Positions 55,021 through 64,000 of a DNA stretch of 64,000 bases are shown in pieces (position 1 is the first letter of the stretch; every line of letters starts with the position of its first letter). A program made the translations under genes and the position numbers. Location of the stretch: NCBI RefSeq assembly GCF_900177645.1, contig NZ_FXAO01000001.1, forward strand, positions 248,001 to 312,000, read 5' to 3'. The notes beneath the pieces are model-generated. The model was not told the DNA's origin, searched no databases, and was given only the letters and a program-made list of their open reading frames with translations. This DNA is from Arenibacter troitsensis. Lineage in GTDB: Bacteria > Bacteroidota > Bacteroidia > Flavobacteriales > Flavobacteriaceae.

Positions 55021-56237
55021 TTTTTAATAGTTTCAAAAGATAATTTCTCTTCGGCATAAGGTTTGGTGACCTTAAATTCCGTTTCATTGGTACTTGGGAA
55101 TTCGAACATGGCATCGGTGAAAATGGCTTCGCAAAGAGAGCGTAATCCCCTTGCACCTAATTTATACTCTATTGCCTTGTCCACAATATAGTCCAGTGCC
55201 TGTTCTGTTATCTTAAAGGTAATTCCATCCATCTTAAACAGTTTCTCATACTGTTTAATTATGGCATTCTTGGGCTCTGTTAAAATGGCCCTTAATGTTT
55301 CCTTATCCAACGGATTCATGTGGGTGAGTACCGGTAGTCTACCAATAATCTCTGGAATTAATCCAAAGTCCTTTAGATCCTTAGGTACAATGTATTGTAA
55401 AATATTTTCGTTGTCTACCTTTTCATCAGCTTTGGAAGCGCTATAGCCTACGGCCTGCATGTTCAGTCTTTTGGTGATGTGCCTTTCTATGCCGTCAAAG
55501 GCGCCTCCGGCGATAAACAATATATTCTCCGTATTAACTTCAATAAATTTTTGATCTGGGTGCTTTCTGCCACCTTTGGGTGGAACGTTTACCACAGTCC
55601 CCTCCAATAGTTTAAGAAGTCCTTGTTGAACACCTTCCCCGGATACATCGCGAGTAATTGAGGGATTGTCGCTTTTTCGCGCAATTTTATCAATTTCATC
55701 TATGAAGACGATACCGCGCTCTGCCTTTTCCAAATTGTAATCGGCCGCCTGTAGCAAGCGGGTTAGTATACTTTCCACATCCTCGCCAACATATCCGGCT
55801 TCCGTAAGTACGGTAGCGTCAACAATGGCCAAAGGTACATTCAGCATCTTGGCAATGGTTTTGGCCATTAGGGTTTTGCCGGTCCCAGTTTGGCCTACCA
55901 TGACAATATTGCTCTTTTGTATTTCTATATCGTCTTCCTTACTTTTTGGTTGTAGAAGTCTTTTGTAATGGTTGTAGACGGCAACGGACATTACTTTTTT
56001 GGTGCGATCCTGTCCAATTATAAACGTGTCCAAAAATTCCTTTATTTCCAAAGGTTTTTTTAAGGTTAATTCGGAAGAAAGATCATGGTTTTTGGTCTGC
56101 TTGGATTCCTCTGCCACAATACCGTGTGCCTGCTCTATACAACGATCGCATATATGCGCATCAAGACCAGCAATCAATAGATTGGTTTCTGGTTTCTTTC
56201 TACCACAAAAAGAGCATTCTAAATTTTCTTTTGCCAT
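55002..56237 (-). CDS. clpX: ATP-dependent Clp protease ATP-binding subunit ClpX
   Basis: AAA+ unfoldase that feeds substrates to ClpP. 411 residues: N-terminal Cys4 zinc-binding domain (C9-x2-C12 in [10 protein letters not shown] and CDRC), Walker A GQTGTGKT, the GYVGEDVES pore loop, Walker [12 protein letters not shown], sensor [17 protein letters not shown]-type block ([20 protein letters not shown]) and [14 protein letters not shown]. It lacks a very long insertion, so it is of standard length. It lies 97 bases after clpP on the same strand, downstream of tig; the three are in the usual tig-clpP-clpX order. Confidence 0.97.
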   Translation of the reverse strand: MAKENLECSFCGRKKPETNLLIAGLDAHICDRCIEQAHGIVAEESKQTKNHDLSSELTLKKPLEIKEFLDTFIIGQDRTKKVMSVAVYNHYKRLLQPKSKEDDIEIQKSNIVMVGQTGTGKTLMAKTIAKMLNVPLAIVDATVLTEAGYVGEDVESILTRLLQAADYNLEKAERGIVFIDEIDKIARKSDNPSITRDVSGEGVQQGLLKLLEGTVVNVPPKGGRKHPDQKFIEVNTENILFIAGGAFDGIERHITKRLNMQAVGYSASKADEKVDNENILQYIVPKDLKDFGLIPEIIGRLPVLTHMNPLDKETLRAILTEPKNAIIKQYEKLFKMDGITFKITEQALDYIVDKAIEYKLGARGLRSLCEAIFTDAMFEFPSTNETEFKVTKPYAEEKLSFETIKKLKAVS

Positions 56238-56334
56238 ATCATTTTATCACTTTCAATAATAGTAACGAAATAATCCATATTTTGGTGCATCCGTGAAGAG
56301 TGCAGCCCGAATTATTCGTGTCTTTTAGTCGTCT

Positions 56335-57015
56335 CTAGTCTTTATCCCTTACCAAGATTTCATCTATCATGCCATAATCCTTGGCTTCACTGGCTTTCAT
56401 CCAGTAATCCCTGTCACTATCGTCACTCACTTTTTCAAGGGTTTGTCCGGAATGATTTGCAATGATCTGGTACAATTCATCTTTAAGTTTTAGGATCTCC
56501 CTTGCCGTAATCTCAATATCACTGGCCTGGCCTTGAGCCCCTCCAAGTGGTTGGTGGATCATTACTCTGGAATGTGTTAAGCCACTGCGCTTGCCTTTTT
56601 CTCCTGCACATAGTAGCACTGCCCCCATGGAGGCGGCCATTCCTGTACATATGGTAGCCACATCGGGTTTTATGAACTGCATGGTGTCATAGATTCCCAA
56701 ACCGGCATAAACACTTCCACCTGGGGAATTGATATATATCTGTATGTCCTTGGAGGCATCCGTGCTCTCCAAAAATAATAACTGAGCTTGTACAATGTTG
56801 GCAACTTGGTCATTGATCCCTGTTCCGAGGAAAATGATACGGTCCATCATTAATCGTGAAAAAACATCCATTGCCACTGCATTCAGCTGTCTTTCTTCAA
56901 TAATGTTTGGAGTAAGGTTGGTGGGGTACATACTACTTAAAATAGTATCGTAATACATGCTATTTATTCCCTGATGTTTAATAGCATAGTTTTTGAATTC
57001 TTTCCCGTAATCCAT
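56335..57015 (-). CDS. clpP: ATP-dependent Clp protease proteolytic subunit
   Basis: Serine protease chamber of ClpXP. 226 residues with the catalytic Ser in [14 protein letters not shown], the His in [16 protein letters not shown] and the Asp in the following helix-strand region ([18 protein letters not shown]). The N-terminal stretch before DRIIFLG is longer than in E. coli and contains [15 protein letters not shown]. It is preceded by the terminator of tig, so it probably has its own promoter, though no TAnnTTTG box was seen close to its ATG. Confidence 0.97.
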   Translation of the reverse strand: MDYGKEFKNYAIKHQGINSMYYDTILSSMYPTNLTPNIIEERQLNAVAMDVFSRLMMDRIIFLGTGINDQVANIVQAQLLFLESTDASKDIQIYINSPGGSVYAGLGIYDTMQFIKPDVATICTGMAASMGAVLLCAGEKGKRSGLTHSRVMIHQPLGGAQGQASDIEITAREILKLKDELYQIIANHSGQTLEKVSDDSDRDYWMKASEAKDYGMIDEILVRDKD

Positions 57016-57041
57016 ATTTTATATCAATAGTTTTATAAGAT

Positions 57042-57074
57042 AAAAAAAGTGTCGAAAATTAACTCTTCGACACT
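57042..57074 (-). terminator. Rho-independent terminator after tig
   Basis: On the minus strand a 9-bp stem (AGTGTCGAA/TTCGACACT) with a 9-base loop runs directly into seven T. It lies between tig and clpP. Confidence 0.85.
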
Positions 57075-57158
57075 GTAAATATACTTATTTTTAGTGAAAC
57101 TATATTTTATTGGCACCTATGAAGGCGTAATTAAATTGTAAGTTTCCGCTAATGCAAA

Positions 57159-58481
57159 TTACCCGTATACTTCTTTGACAAAGTCTTCGTAAGTAACTTC
57201 TTTCGTTTTTAAATTTGCCTTTTCTTTATATAGGGTCAAAAGCTTTTGGCTCATTAATTGTTCAGAAAGGCGTTTTACCTCGTCCTGATTGGAAAGTACC
57301 CTTGCTGCAATATTGTCCAACTCCTCATCTTTAGGGTTCAGTTGTCCAAACTGGGCCATTTGCTGCTTAATAAAGCCCTTTGCAAATTCTTTTAACTCGT
57401 CAAACTGGATCTGTATACCGTTTTCTTGGATTATCTTACCTTCTATCAATTGATAGCGCAGGCCTTTTTCAGATTTTTCAAATTCTTCGTTCGCTTCCTC
57501 CTCGGTCAATTGTTTTTCGCCGGTCATCTGAATCCACTTGGTCAGAAATTCAGTAGGAAGGTCAAATTTGATGTTGTCTATAAAATATTCGGTAACATCA
57601 TTTAATAACTTCTGGTCGGATTGTTGCTCAAATTGCTTTTCGGAGTCTTCCTTAATGCGTTCCTTAAGTTCTTTTTCAGAGGTAACCACATCCTTTCCAA
57701 ATAGTTTATCGAAAAGTTCCTGATCCAATTTTGCCGGCTCCTTTTCGTTGATTTCCTCAATGGTAAAGGTAACTTCAATATCCAATTTTTCGGATTTTTC
57801 ACCGTCTATACCCAAAGAACTGCCCAACAAATAATCTTCTTTGAACAATCCCTTAGTATTTAAGGTTACTACATCGCCCACTTTTTTGCCCAAAAGGCTC
57901 TCCAGTGCTTTTTTGCTTTTTATTTTTTCGATCTCGATTACCGTCTTGTTGTCTATTTCCTCTGCCTCGTTCTTGAAAATACCATTTACGTCATCCTTCT
58001 TCCCGATTTCCGACTTGCTGATCAGTTTTCCGTATTGCTTTTGAATACGCTCTACCTGCTCATCGACCATTTTTTTGTCGGCAATAATTTTGTAGTGGGT
58101 TATGGCTTTTTTAGACTTTAGGTCTACACTAAAATTAGGGGCAAGTCCCAATTCAAATTCAAATGCAAACTCCTCAGAATCCCAATTAAAGTTATCCTGT
58201 TGTTTTGGGAGTGGATTTCCTAGAACATCCAGCTTTTCTTCTGTAAGATATTTGTTAAGATTGTCTTGTAACAGTTTGTTCACCTCGTCGACCAAAACGG
58301 CTTTTCCGTATTGTTTCTTGATCAATCCCATAGGCACCTGACCTTTTCTGAAACCTGGTATGTTTGCCTGTTTTCTGTAGTCCTTTAAGATTGTTTCTAC
58401 CTTATCGAAGTAATCGTCTTTGGTTACCGCAACTTTTACTACTGCATTTAATTCGTCAATCTGCTCTTTAGTGATGTTCAT
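57159..58481 (-). CDS. tig: Trigger factor, ribosome-associated chaperone
   Basis: Folding chaperone that docks at the ribosomal exit tunnel. 440 residues: ribosome-binding N-domain with the signature IPGFRKGQVPMGLIKKQYG (about 39-57), a short, diverged PPIase-type middle domain (about 155-245; GIFKNEAEEIDNKTVIEI, LLGKKVGDVVTL) and a long helical C-terminal chaperone domain. The PPIase active-site pattern is not obvious, common in this phylum. A clear promoter lies 37 bases upstream and a terminator follows. Confidence 0.96.
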   Translation of the reverse strand: MNITKEQIDELNAVVKVAVTKDDYFDKVETILKDYRKQANIPGFRKGQVPMGLIKKQYGKAVLVDEVNKLLQDNLNKYLTEEKLDVLGNPLPKQQDNFNWDSEEFAFEFELGLAPNFSVDLKSKKAITHYKIIADKKMVDEQVERIQKQYGKLISKSEIGKKDDVNGIFKNEAEEIDNKTVIEIEKIKSKKALESLLGKKVGDVVTLNTKGLFKEDYLLGSSLGIDGEKSEKLDIEVTFTIEEINEKEPAKLDQELFDKLFGKDVVTSEKELKERIKEDSEKQFEQQSDQKLLNDVTEYFIDNIKFDLPTEFLTKWIQMTGEKQLTEEEANEEFEKSEKGLRYQLIEGKIIQENGIQIQFDELKEFAKGFIKQQMAQFGQLNPKDEELDNIAARVLSNQDEVKRLSEQLMSQKLLTLYKEKANLKTKEVTYEDFVKEVYG

Positions 58482-58517
58482 TTCTATATCTATATTTTAC
58501 TAAAATAAAATGGGATG

Positions 58518-58548
58518 CAAAAGTAGTACATTTTCTAATCTCCAACAA
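58518..58548 (-). promoter_or_regulatory. Promoter of tig (TTG-N17/20-TACTTTTG)
   Basis: -7 box TACTTTTG at 58518-58525 on the minus strand, 37 bases from the ATG. A -33 TTG occurs at 58543-58545 (17-base spacer) or 58546-58548 (20-base spacer). Confidence 0.65.
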
Positions 58549-58580
58549 GTTTTTAAATTACTGAATGTCAAAAAGGTACC

Positions 58581-58931
58581 CTAGTTATTTTTGTCATCAT
58601 TTAGAAATGAATAAAATATAGATTGTAGAAAGGAAAGCAAAAGGCTAAAAAGTAACGCCCACCAAATGTTATTTACTTGAAAACCATCAACAAAGTAGTC
58701 GGCCAAAAGGATAATTATGGCGTTGATTATGAGCAGGAACAGCCCTAAGGTAAGTATAGTTACGGGTAAGGTTAGGATGACCAGGATGGGTTTTACAATA
58801 AAATTCAACAAACTTAGAACAATGGCCACAATAATGGCCGTGGTATAGGAGTCCACACCTACCCCAGGTAATATTTTTGCTAAAATAACAACGGCTATGG
58901 CACTTAGGAGAATTCTTAAAATTAGGTTCAT
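58581..58931 (-). CDS. Four-helix membrane protein, phage holin superfamily IV type
   Basis: A 116-residue hydrophobic protein with four predicted helices (about 4-22, 28-48, 53-75, 83-108). The pattern VDSYTTAIIVAIVLSLLNFIVKPILVILTLP and INAIIILLADYFVDGF matches the Mycobacterial 4-TMS phage holin family (YvlD-like), which in most bacteria is chromosomal and unrelated to lysis. No phage genes surround it, so a prophage origin is not supported. Its function is unknown. Confidence 0.88.
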   Translation of the reverse strand: MNLILRILLSAIAVVILAKILPGVGVDSYTTAIIVAIVLSLLNFIVKPILVILTLPVTILTLGLFLLIINAIIILLADYFVDGFQVNNIWWALLFSLLLSFLQSIFYSFLNDDKNN

Positions 58932-59242
58932 GGTTTACTTTTTTTGGTTCACGGAATGTTTTATGAATGGTATAATACCCTTAAAAGTAAACATTTATTT
59001 TATTAGTGAAACTCAATTTTGAGAAGTTGGTAAGCTGCACTGAAAATTGCATGTTGAACTAATCCCGCCTTTTTCGGTGGGATTTAGGTTCAATACCTCG
59101 ACCCTTGTGTCCTTTCCTATTATTGGGTTCAAAGCTTGCCCTGAGGTTTAATTCCTTTTAACTGTTAAGGGGATATTTTTTTTGGGTTTTAAGAATGGAC
59201 TTAGGATCAGCCTCAGAAATTTATTTAGTTAATAGGTAATGA
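58932..59242. other. Non-coding gap with a long hairpin
   Basis: A 311-base gap, no gene seen. At 59054-59093 an interrupted stem pairs TTGAAC with GTTCAA and, inside, AATCCCGCC with GGTGGGATT. It lies downstream of the esterase stop on the minus strand but lacks a T-run there, so it is only a possible terminator of the pdxJ-esterase operon. Confidence 0.45.
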
Positions 59243-60010
59243 CTACTTGATAAACAGTATGGATTTTTCGAAAAACTGCATGGGATTCTCCGCGTGCAGC
59301 CAATGTCCGGCCTTAACTATGGTTTCAACCGTGGCCAAGGGAAAATGCCTTTTTATAACGGACAAATCATCTGGGGTTATATACTCGGATCTGTCTCCCC
59401 TTAAAAAAAGTGTTGGTCCTTTGTAGGTGTCGGTAGATCCTATGTTTTCACCAATTTCTTCCATTTTTTCGCTCAAAACCTTAAGATTGAAGCGAAAACC
59501 CAGAACCCCCTTTTCTTCCCAATACAAATTCTTAAGCAAAAACTGACGGATCCCTATATTTTTGATGTATTGGGACAATTGTTCATCCGCTTCGTTCCTT
59601 GAGCTTATATTTCCAATATCCAAGGCATTGAGGCCGTTAATTATATCCTGGTGATGTGGTGGGTAAAATTTAGGGGCAATATCGGCCACCAGTAGCTTTT
59701 TTGTTAATTGGGGATAGCGGCAGGCAAAAAGCATGGCCGTTTTTCCTCCCATGGAGTGGCCAATTATAATGGCGCTTCCCAACTGGTGATGTTCCATATA
59801 TTGTTTAAGGTCTTCGGCCAACAAATCGTAATTGAACTCGGTGGAGTGAAAACTTTTTCCGTGGTTGCGCAAATCCAGCATATGTACAGCAAAGCCTTCT
59901 TCGGCATATTTGGAGCCCATGGACTTCCAGTTGTCGGACATGCCCAAAAACCCATGTAGGATAATAATAGGTTGTCCTTCCCCTAAAATATTGGAATGCA
60001 ATACAGGCAT
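59243..60010 (-). CDS. Alpha/beta-fold esterase (YbfF-like)
   Basis: A 255-residue cytoplasmic hydrolase with the complete triad pattern: oxyanion region ILHGFLGMSDNW, LRNHGKS, nucleophile in IIGHSMGGKTAM (about residue 93), Asp near GDRSEYI and His in KAGHWLHAENP. It resembles YbfF acyl-CoA esterase and related short-chain esterases; the natural substrate is unknown. Its ATG overlaps the pdxJ stop by one base (TAATG), so the pair is translationally coupled. Confidence 0.92.
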   Translation of the reverse strand: MPVLHSNILGEGQPIIILHGFLGMSDNWKSMGSKYAEEGFAVHMLDLRNHGKSFHSTEFNYDLLAEDLKQYMEHHQLGSAIIIGHSMGGKTAMLFACRYPQLTKKLLVADIAPKFYPPHHQDIINGLNALDIGNISSRNEADEQLSQYIKNIGIRQFLLKNLYWEEKGVLGFRFNLKVLSEKMEEIGENIGSTDTYKGPTLFLRGDRSEYITPDDLSVIKRHFPLATVETIVKAGHWLHAENPMQFFEKSILFIK

Positions 60011-60723
60011 TATTTTAATTTGTTTAGATACATGTTAATAACATTTTCCAGGCCTAGATACAGGGATTCGCATATTAGGGCGTGACCAATGGAAACTTCC
60101 AGCAAGTGAGGTATGCTTTCTTTGAAATATTTTATGTTCTCCAAGCTTAGGTCGTGTCCAGCATTTAGGCCCAAACCTAATTCGTGGGCCACTTTGGCAG
60201 CTTCGGAAAATGCTAAAACCCCTTTCTTGTTTCCTTTGGCATATTCATGGGCATAGCTTTCGGTATATAGTTCAATACGGTCGGTTCCTGTTAATGCGGC
60301 TCCTTGGACCATTTCAATATTGGCGTCCACAAAAATAGAGGTCCTTATGCCATTGCTTTTAAATGTTGATATTACCTCTTTTAGAAAATCCTTATGCTTT
60401 ACGGTATCCCAACCGGCGTTGGACGTAATGGCATCAACGGCATCGGGGACTAGGGTGACTTGTGTTGGTTTTACCTCCAATACCAAATCCATAAAGGATG
60501 GAACGGGATTCCCTTCAATATTGAATTCGGTGCGCACCAATTTCTTTAAATCCCTTGCATCTTGGTATTTTATATGTCTTTCATCGGGCCTTGGATGTAT
60601 GGTTATGCCTTGTGCCCCAAAATCTTCAATATCTTTGGCTACTTTTAACAGGTCGGGTACGTTTCCGCCGCGCGAATTTCTTAATGTTGCAATTTTATTT
60701 ACATTAACGCTAAGCTTTGTCAT
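60010..60723 (-). CDS. pdxJ: Pyridoxine 5'-phosphate synthase
   Basis: Condenses 1-deoxyxylulose 5-phosphate with 3-amino-2-oxopropyl phosphate in vitamin B6 synthesis. A TIM barrel of 237 residues with family blocks [16 protein letters not shown] (the family usually has a His in NIDHVATLR, here N-K-I-A), [42 protein letters not shown] and [12 protein letters not shown]. Note the otherwise conserved His of the first strand is replaced by Lys. Length is normal. It is the first gene of an operon with the YbfF-like esterase and has a -7 box upstream. Confidence 0.95.
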   Translation of the reverse strand: MTKLSVNVNKIATLRNSRGGNVPDLLKVAKDIEDFGAQGITIHPRPDERHIKYQDARDLKKLVRTEFNIEGNPVPSFMDLVLEVKPTQVTLVPDAVDAITSNAGWDTVKHKDFLKEVISTFKSNGIRTSIFVDANIEMVQGAALTGTDRIELYTESYAHEYAKGNKKGVLAFSEAAKVAHELGLGLNAGHDLSLENIKYFKESIPHLLEVSIGHALICESLYLGLENVINMYLNKLK

Positions 60724-60746
60724 GGGATTTTGGTATGTTTAAAAAG

Positions 60747-60754
60747 CAAAAATA
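60747..60754 (-). promoter_or_regulatory. -7 box (TATTTTTG) for pdxJ
   Basis: TAnnTTTG on the minus strand, 24 bases before the ATG. Confidence 0.5.
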
Positions 60755-61012
60755 CAAATTAGGCATGCCTTTTGCTTATTTTATTATGAAGAATTCGTTG
60801 GAAGCGTCAGGGGGCATCCCTATTGGAAAATTATAGGTATCTCGGTTTTGTTGATTATGGGGACTTTCAGGTAGAAACGGTTTGGAGTATTCCTAATTTA
60901 ACGGGATTGTTTTTTAACAGCCAGCAAAAGCTAGGTCTTTTTAGAAATAATACATGGGAAGATTCAGGTTCTTAGAAATTTTTATTAGTATTTTGCGTTA
61001 TAATATGAAGTT

Positions 61013-61669
61013 ATGAACATTCAAAACAACATAGTTGCCACATTGCCGATTTTTAAAGTGGGCGATTCCTTGAAAAAAGTAATCAAGTTCTTTAATGAAT
61101 CCAACTATTCCCATGTTGCAGTGATAGAAGAGAATGTGTTTATAGGGGTTTTGGACGAAAATGATCTTGATAATTATGACAAGGATAAGAAGATAGAGGA
61201 CTACCGATATACTTTGGAAACCTTTTTTGTGCGTAAGGAAACCTCTTGGCTCGATGTTTTGGAGATATTTTCGAAGAACAACGCAAACCTTTTGCCCGTA
61301 TTGGATAATGATGGCCTTGTTTTGGGGTATTATGATCTAATAGATATTGTTGATGAATTTATAGATACACCCTTTTTTACAGAACCAGGTGGAATCCTTG
61401 TTTTGGCAAAGGGTTTAAAGGATTACTCCTTTAGCGAAATTGCCCAAATAGTGGAAAGTAACAATGTAAAATTGATTGGCGGTTTTATTACTGATATTCG
61501 AAATGATATTATTCAGATCACCATTAAAATTGGTACTACACATTTAAATGAAATTATACAGTCTTTTAGAAGGTACAACTACACCATACTCTACGGTAAT
61601 AATGACGATCAATTTATTGAGGATTTAAAACAGAGGTCTGATTATTTGGATAAATATCTAAATGTTTAA
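61013..61669 (+). CDS. CBS-domain protein
   Basis: A 218-residue cytoplasmic protein with two CBS motifs (about 12-70 and 75-132; FKVGDSLKKVIKFFNESNYSHVAVIEE and SWLDVLEIFSKNNANLLPVLDNDG), the pair forming one Bateman module likely to bind an adenine nucleotide. The C-terminal part (about 135-210) contains FTEPGGILVLAKGLKDYSFS and NDIIQITIKI, an ACT-like fold in appearance. It precedes nadK on the same strand, a gene order I recognise from Flavobacteriia (recollection). Its target is unknown. Confidence 0.9.
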   Translation: MNIQNNIVATLPIFKVGDSLKKVIKFFNESNYSHVAVIEENVFIGVLDENDLDNYDKDKKIEDYRYTLETFFVRKETSWLDVLEIFSKNNANLLPVLDNDGLVLGYYDLIDIVDEFIDTPFFTEPGGILVLAKGLKDYSFSEIAQIVESNNVKLIGGFITDIRNDIIQITIKIGTTHLNEIIQSFRRYNYTILYGNNDDQFIEDLKQRSDYLDKYLNV

Positions 61670-61811
61670 CTCTCTATGAAATGAGCCAACTTGCACAAGG
61701 ACATTACTTCCCGTTAATTTTTGGACGTACGTTTAGTGGCACTGGCGAATTACACTTGCCTGAACGAAGGAGTGGGGCAGGTCTGACAAATAAAAAAATA
61801 GCCTTAAACAG

Positions 61812-62693
61812 ATGAAAGTTGCCATTTACGGACTTACTTGCCAGAATAACGTATTGGATTGCATAGTGGAGCTGCTGGACGAACTTCACAAAGAAAATGC
61901 CCAAATCTATTTCGAAAAAGGGTTTTACGGCTTAATCATGGCCAAGCGAAATGTGGGCGAATTTCCCATATTTACGGATTCCGATGGTCTTGATGCCGAT
62001 TTCGATATGTTCGTCAGCTTTGGTGGTGACGGAACTATTTTAAGGGCTACTACCTATGTTCGCGACCTGGGAATACCCATTGTTGGTGTAAATACCGGTA
62101 GACTTGGTTTTTTGTCCACGTTTAGGAAAGAAGATGTGAGAAAGGTGGTAAAAGAATTCGTTTCTGGAGCATATACCATTGTAGAGCGCAGTCTGGTGGA
62201 GGTAAGTGCCCAATCCGATATTCCGGAATTTAAGACATTAAACTTCGCTTTGAACGAGATTACCGTGAGCAGGAAGGATACTACATCCATGATTACGGTG
62301 GAAACACATTTGAACGATGAATATCTAACATCCTATTGGGCGGATGGATTAATTGTGGCAACGCCCACAGGATCTACGGGATATTCACTTAGCTGTGGTG
62401 GACCCGTGATTGCCCCCACGGCTAAATCCTTGATACTTACCCCTATTGCGCCCCACAACCTTAATGCAAGGCCATTGGTGATTTCGGATGATACCGTTAT
62501 AAGGCTTAAAGTTTCCGGAAGGGAAGATAGTCATTTGGTATCTTTGGATTCCAGGATCGCTACCGTGGCCAGTGGCAAGGAGATTTTTATCAAAAAAGCT
62601 CCATTTACTATAAAAATGATCGAATATACCTCCGAAAGTTTTCTGAAAACTCTACGAAATAAATTATTGTGGGGTGAAGACAGACGTAACTGA
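61812..62693 (+). CDS. nadK: NAD kinase
   Basis: Phosphorylates NAD to NADP. 293 residues with the two hallmark motifs: SFGGDGTILRATTYV (GGDGT, about 71-85) and VATPTGSTGYSLSCGGPV (about 182-199). NTGRLGFLSTF and LTPIAPHNLNARPLV are also in place. The length is typical. The 142 bases before it contain another variant of the dispersed repeat (61757-61780, TGCCTGAACG...GGGGCAGG), so no promoter could be assigned. Confidence 0.96.
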   Translation: MKVAIYGLTCQNNVLDCIVELLDELHKENAQIYFEKGFYGLIMAKRNVGEFPIFTDSDGLDADFDMFVSFGGDGTILRATTYVRDLGIPIVGVNTGRLGFLSTFRKEDVRKVVKEFVSGAYTIVERSLVEVSAQSDIPEFKTLNFALNEITVSRKDTTSMITVETHLNDEYLTSYWADGLIVATPTGSTGYSLSCGGPVIAPTAKSLILTPIAPHNLNARPLVISDDTVIRLKVSGREDSHLVSLDSRIATVASGKEIFIKKAPFTIKMIEYTSESFLKTLRNKLLWGEDRRN

Positions 62694-62786
62694 TTGTGTT
62701 GGAAGCGACAATAAAATGGAACAAAATCTGTTTATCAAATGGGAACATGAATGTAATAATTTATTAGTCTAAACTACTGAAATTGT

Positions 62787-62794
62787 TATATTTG
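62787..62794 (+). promoter_or_regulatory. -7 box (TATATTTG) for the DUF6089 gene
   Basis: Exact TAnnTTTG, 16 bases before the ATG at 62811; would also serve uppS downstream. Confidence 0.55.
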
Positions 62795-62810
62795 CAAACT
62801 TTTATAAATA

Positions 62811-63497
62811 ATGAGGTTATTTTTTGCGGTATTACTTCTTTTCATTTGTAATGAAATAAAGGGACAGACATACGAGATTGGCCTATTTGCTGGTGGGGCC
62901 AATAATATTGGGGATGTTGGAAGATCTAATTTTATTTTTCCTTCGGGACCGGCTTTCGGAGGTTTGTTTAAATGGAACAAGAGTAAACGCTATGCATGGA
63001 GGGCCAGTATTATTTATGGAGAATTTACGGCGGATGATTCCAAATCGGACATACCGTCCCGACAACAACGGAATTTTATAATGGACAATAATATTCTAGA
63101 GGCCTCTGCGGGTTTGGAGTTTAATTTTGTAGAATATAATTTACATCGTTTAGGACCGGCCTTTACGCCTTATCTGTATACTGGTGTTACTTATTTTAGA
63201 TATGGATACCACTATTTTGATGCGGCGCAGTTACAGGATGTTGGGCAGAAAGACGGATCATTTTCGGTTCCTATGACGGTTGGGGCCAAATTAAGGATTA
63301 GTCAGTTTTTTGTTGTTGGAGCCGAAATTGGGGCCCGGTATACCTTTACGGATAATTTGGATGCCAGTAACCCGGAAGGTTCCAACTATGAGGAATTTAG
63401 ATTTGGAAATATTTTTAGTGATGATTGGTATGTCTTCTCCGGGGTTACGCTAACGTATACCTTTGGAAGAAAACCTTGCCAGGATTGTTTTCAGTAG
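62811..63497 (+). CDS. DUF6089 outer-membrane beta-barrel protein
   Basis: A 228-residue predicted outer-membrane protein. Signal peptide about 1-19 (NEIKGQ), then TYEIGLFAGGANNIGDVG and amphipathic strands (GGLFKWNKSKRYAWRASIIY, EASAGLEFNFVEYNLHR, TPYLYTGVTYFRYG, FVVGAEIGARYTFTDNLD) ending with TYTFGRKPCQDCFQ. This is the DUF6089 pattern, found next to uppS and bamA in Bacteroidota (recollection). It is probably linked to envelope assembly by context only. It ends 16 bases before the uppS start. Confidence 0.88.
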   Translation: MRLFFAVLLLFICNEIKGQTYEIGLFAGGANNIGDVGRSNFIFPSGPAFGGLFKWNKSKRYAWRASIIYGEFTADDSKSDIPSRQQRNFIMDNNILEASAGLEFNFVEYNLHRLGPAFTPYLYTGVTYFRYGYHYFDAAQLQDVGQKDGSFSVPMTVGAKLRISQFFVVGAEIGARYTFTDNLDASNPEGSNYEEFRFGNIFSDDWYVFSGVTLTYTFGRKPCQDCFQ

Positions 63498-63513
63498 TGT
63501 TAAAAATAGTAGT

Positions 63514-64000
63514 TTGGAAGAATTAAAGGTTAAATCATTGCCAAGACACTTAGCCATAATTATGGATGGAAATGGGCGATGGGCGAAAGAAAAGGGAAGA
63601 TTAAGGGTTTTTGGCCATGAGCAAGGGGTGAAAACCGTTAGGAGAACTGTGGAGGACTGTGCAAGAATTGGGGTGGAGTTTCTTACGCTATATACTTTTT
63701 CTACCGAGAATTGGAACAGACCCAAATTGGAGGTCGATACTTTAATGCGATTGTTGGTTTCTTCCCTAAAAAAGGAATTGAAGACCTTGAACAATAATAA
63801 TATTAAGTTAAATACCATTGGCAATATAGCTTCCTTGCCCAATAGTGCCCATAGGGAATTATTGGATGTCATGGAGAAAACCAAGGCCAATACAGGAATG
63901 ACGCTAACACTTGCCCTTAGTTATGGGGCTCGGGAAGAGATAAAAAATGCCGTACAACAGATATGTATCAAAGTTAAAAATAATATAATTTCTCCCGAAA
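63514..64000 (+). CDS. uppS: Isoprenyl (undecaprenyl) diphosphate synthase, 3' end missing
   Basis: Makes the C55 lipid carrier for cell-wall polymers from farnesyl diphosphate and isopentenyl diphosphate. The frame runs off the window end (162 codons visible). The key cis-prenyltransferase motifs are present: LAIIMDGNGRWA with the catalytic Asp, FGHEQGVKTVRR, LTLYTFSTENWNRP and LSYGAREEI. No ATG precedes the conserved core; TTG 63514, 17 bases after the DUF6089 stop, gives a short lead (MEELKVKSLPRH) like relatives. The long antisense frame here is a shadow. Confidence 0.93.
   Translation, partial: MEELKVKSLPRHLAIIMDGNGRWAKEKGRLRVFGHEQGVKTVRRTVEDCARIGVEFLTLYTFSTENWNRPKLEVDTLMRLLVSSLKKELKTLNNNNIKLNTIGNIASLPNSAHRELLDVMEKTKANTGMTLTLALSYGAREEIKNAVQQICIKVKNNIISPE

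Noticed and set aside
58581-58931. Holin-type gene as a sign of prophage
   Set aside because: The family is widely chromosomal and no other phage gene is found around it.
60825-60975. About 50-codon plus-strand frame (with ENYRYLGFVDYGDF) in the pdxJ/CBS gap
   Set aside because: No ATG, no RBS or -7 box and no recognisable family. It may be a gene remnant, but the evidence is too thin.
63450-63890. 146-codon frame antisense to the right edge
   Set aside because: The plus strand encodes uppS with all family motifs; the antisense frame has none.

Overview
The window is a chromosomal segment of a marine-type Bacteroidota, most likely family Flavobacteriaceae. This rests on several things read in the sequence. 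There are type IX secretion (T9SS) PorP/SprF proteins and a type B C-terminal sorting domain. Lipoproteins carry an acidic surface-export signal after the lipobox Cys. Bacteroidota-type -7 promoter boxes (TAnnTTTG) sit just upstream of many genes. A zeaxanthin-type crtB/crtZ pair is present, and the gene order pdxJ | CBS protein - nadK - DUF6089 - uppS is familiar from this group. Genus cannot be fixed from the sequence alone.

Layout. 1-7.9 kb: an efflux locus of the MacAB-TolC kind, apparently a tandemly duplicated permease/adaptor cassette ending in a TolC-like outer-membrane protein. 7.9-18.6 kb: housekeeping and stress genes (tsaB, MscS channel, dodecin, NifU-type Fe-S carrier, gamma carbonic anhydrase, fabD), a solitary PorP/SprF protein, a VWA protein and a LytS/LytTR-type two-component pair. 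18.7-25.5 kb: a T9SS type B operon comprising a 1289-residue repeat adhesin, a PorP/SprF protein and a TPR/OmpA lattice protein. 25.6-30.7 kb: a small CxxC protein, a divergent Nramp-family transporter with a SanA-like protein, a lipoprotein, a 33-residue basic peptide, a DUF1080 protein, a 188-bp tandem repeat and tRNA-Gly/tRNA-Leu. 30.8-45.3 kb: mutS, an RNA methyltransferase, a candidate structured RNA, a folK-deoxynucleoside kinase fusion, sppA, an alpha/beta hydrolase broken by a stop codon, an OmpA protein, a queuosine-precursor transporter and an AsmA protein. 45.4-54.9 kb: a probable light-response locus made of a CarH-like B12-binding MerR regulator, a divergent FAS1 lipoprotein, crtB, crtZ and a photolyase, followed by DUF2797, GH3 and a small hydrolase. 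55-64 kb: clpX, clpP, tig, a holin-like membrane protein, an esterase-pdxJ operon, a CBS protein, nadK, DUF6089 and the start of uppS.

How the parts work together. The adaptors, ABC subunits and TolC protein would form envelope-spanning pumps. The PorP/OmpA proteins would anchor and export the large adhesin through T9SS. tig, clpP and clpX form a protein-folding and degradation neighbourhood. The strongest candidate for something under-described is the CarH-like/FAS1/carotenoid/photolyase region: its divergent promoter carries a cluster of TGTCTAA boxes, and crtI is not in the window. The second is a compact 34.25-34.41 kb sequence that folds on paper into a three-way junction followed by a terminator-like hairpin.

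All family assignments come from motifs and general family knowledge; no database search was run.
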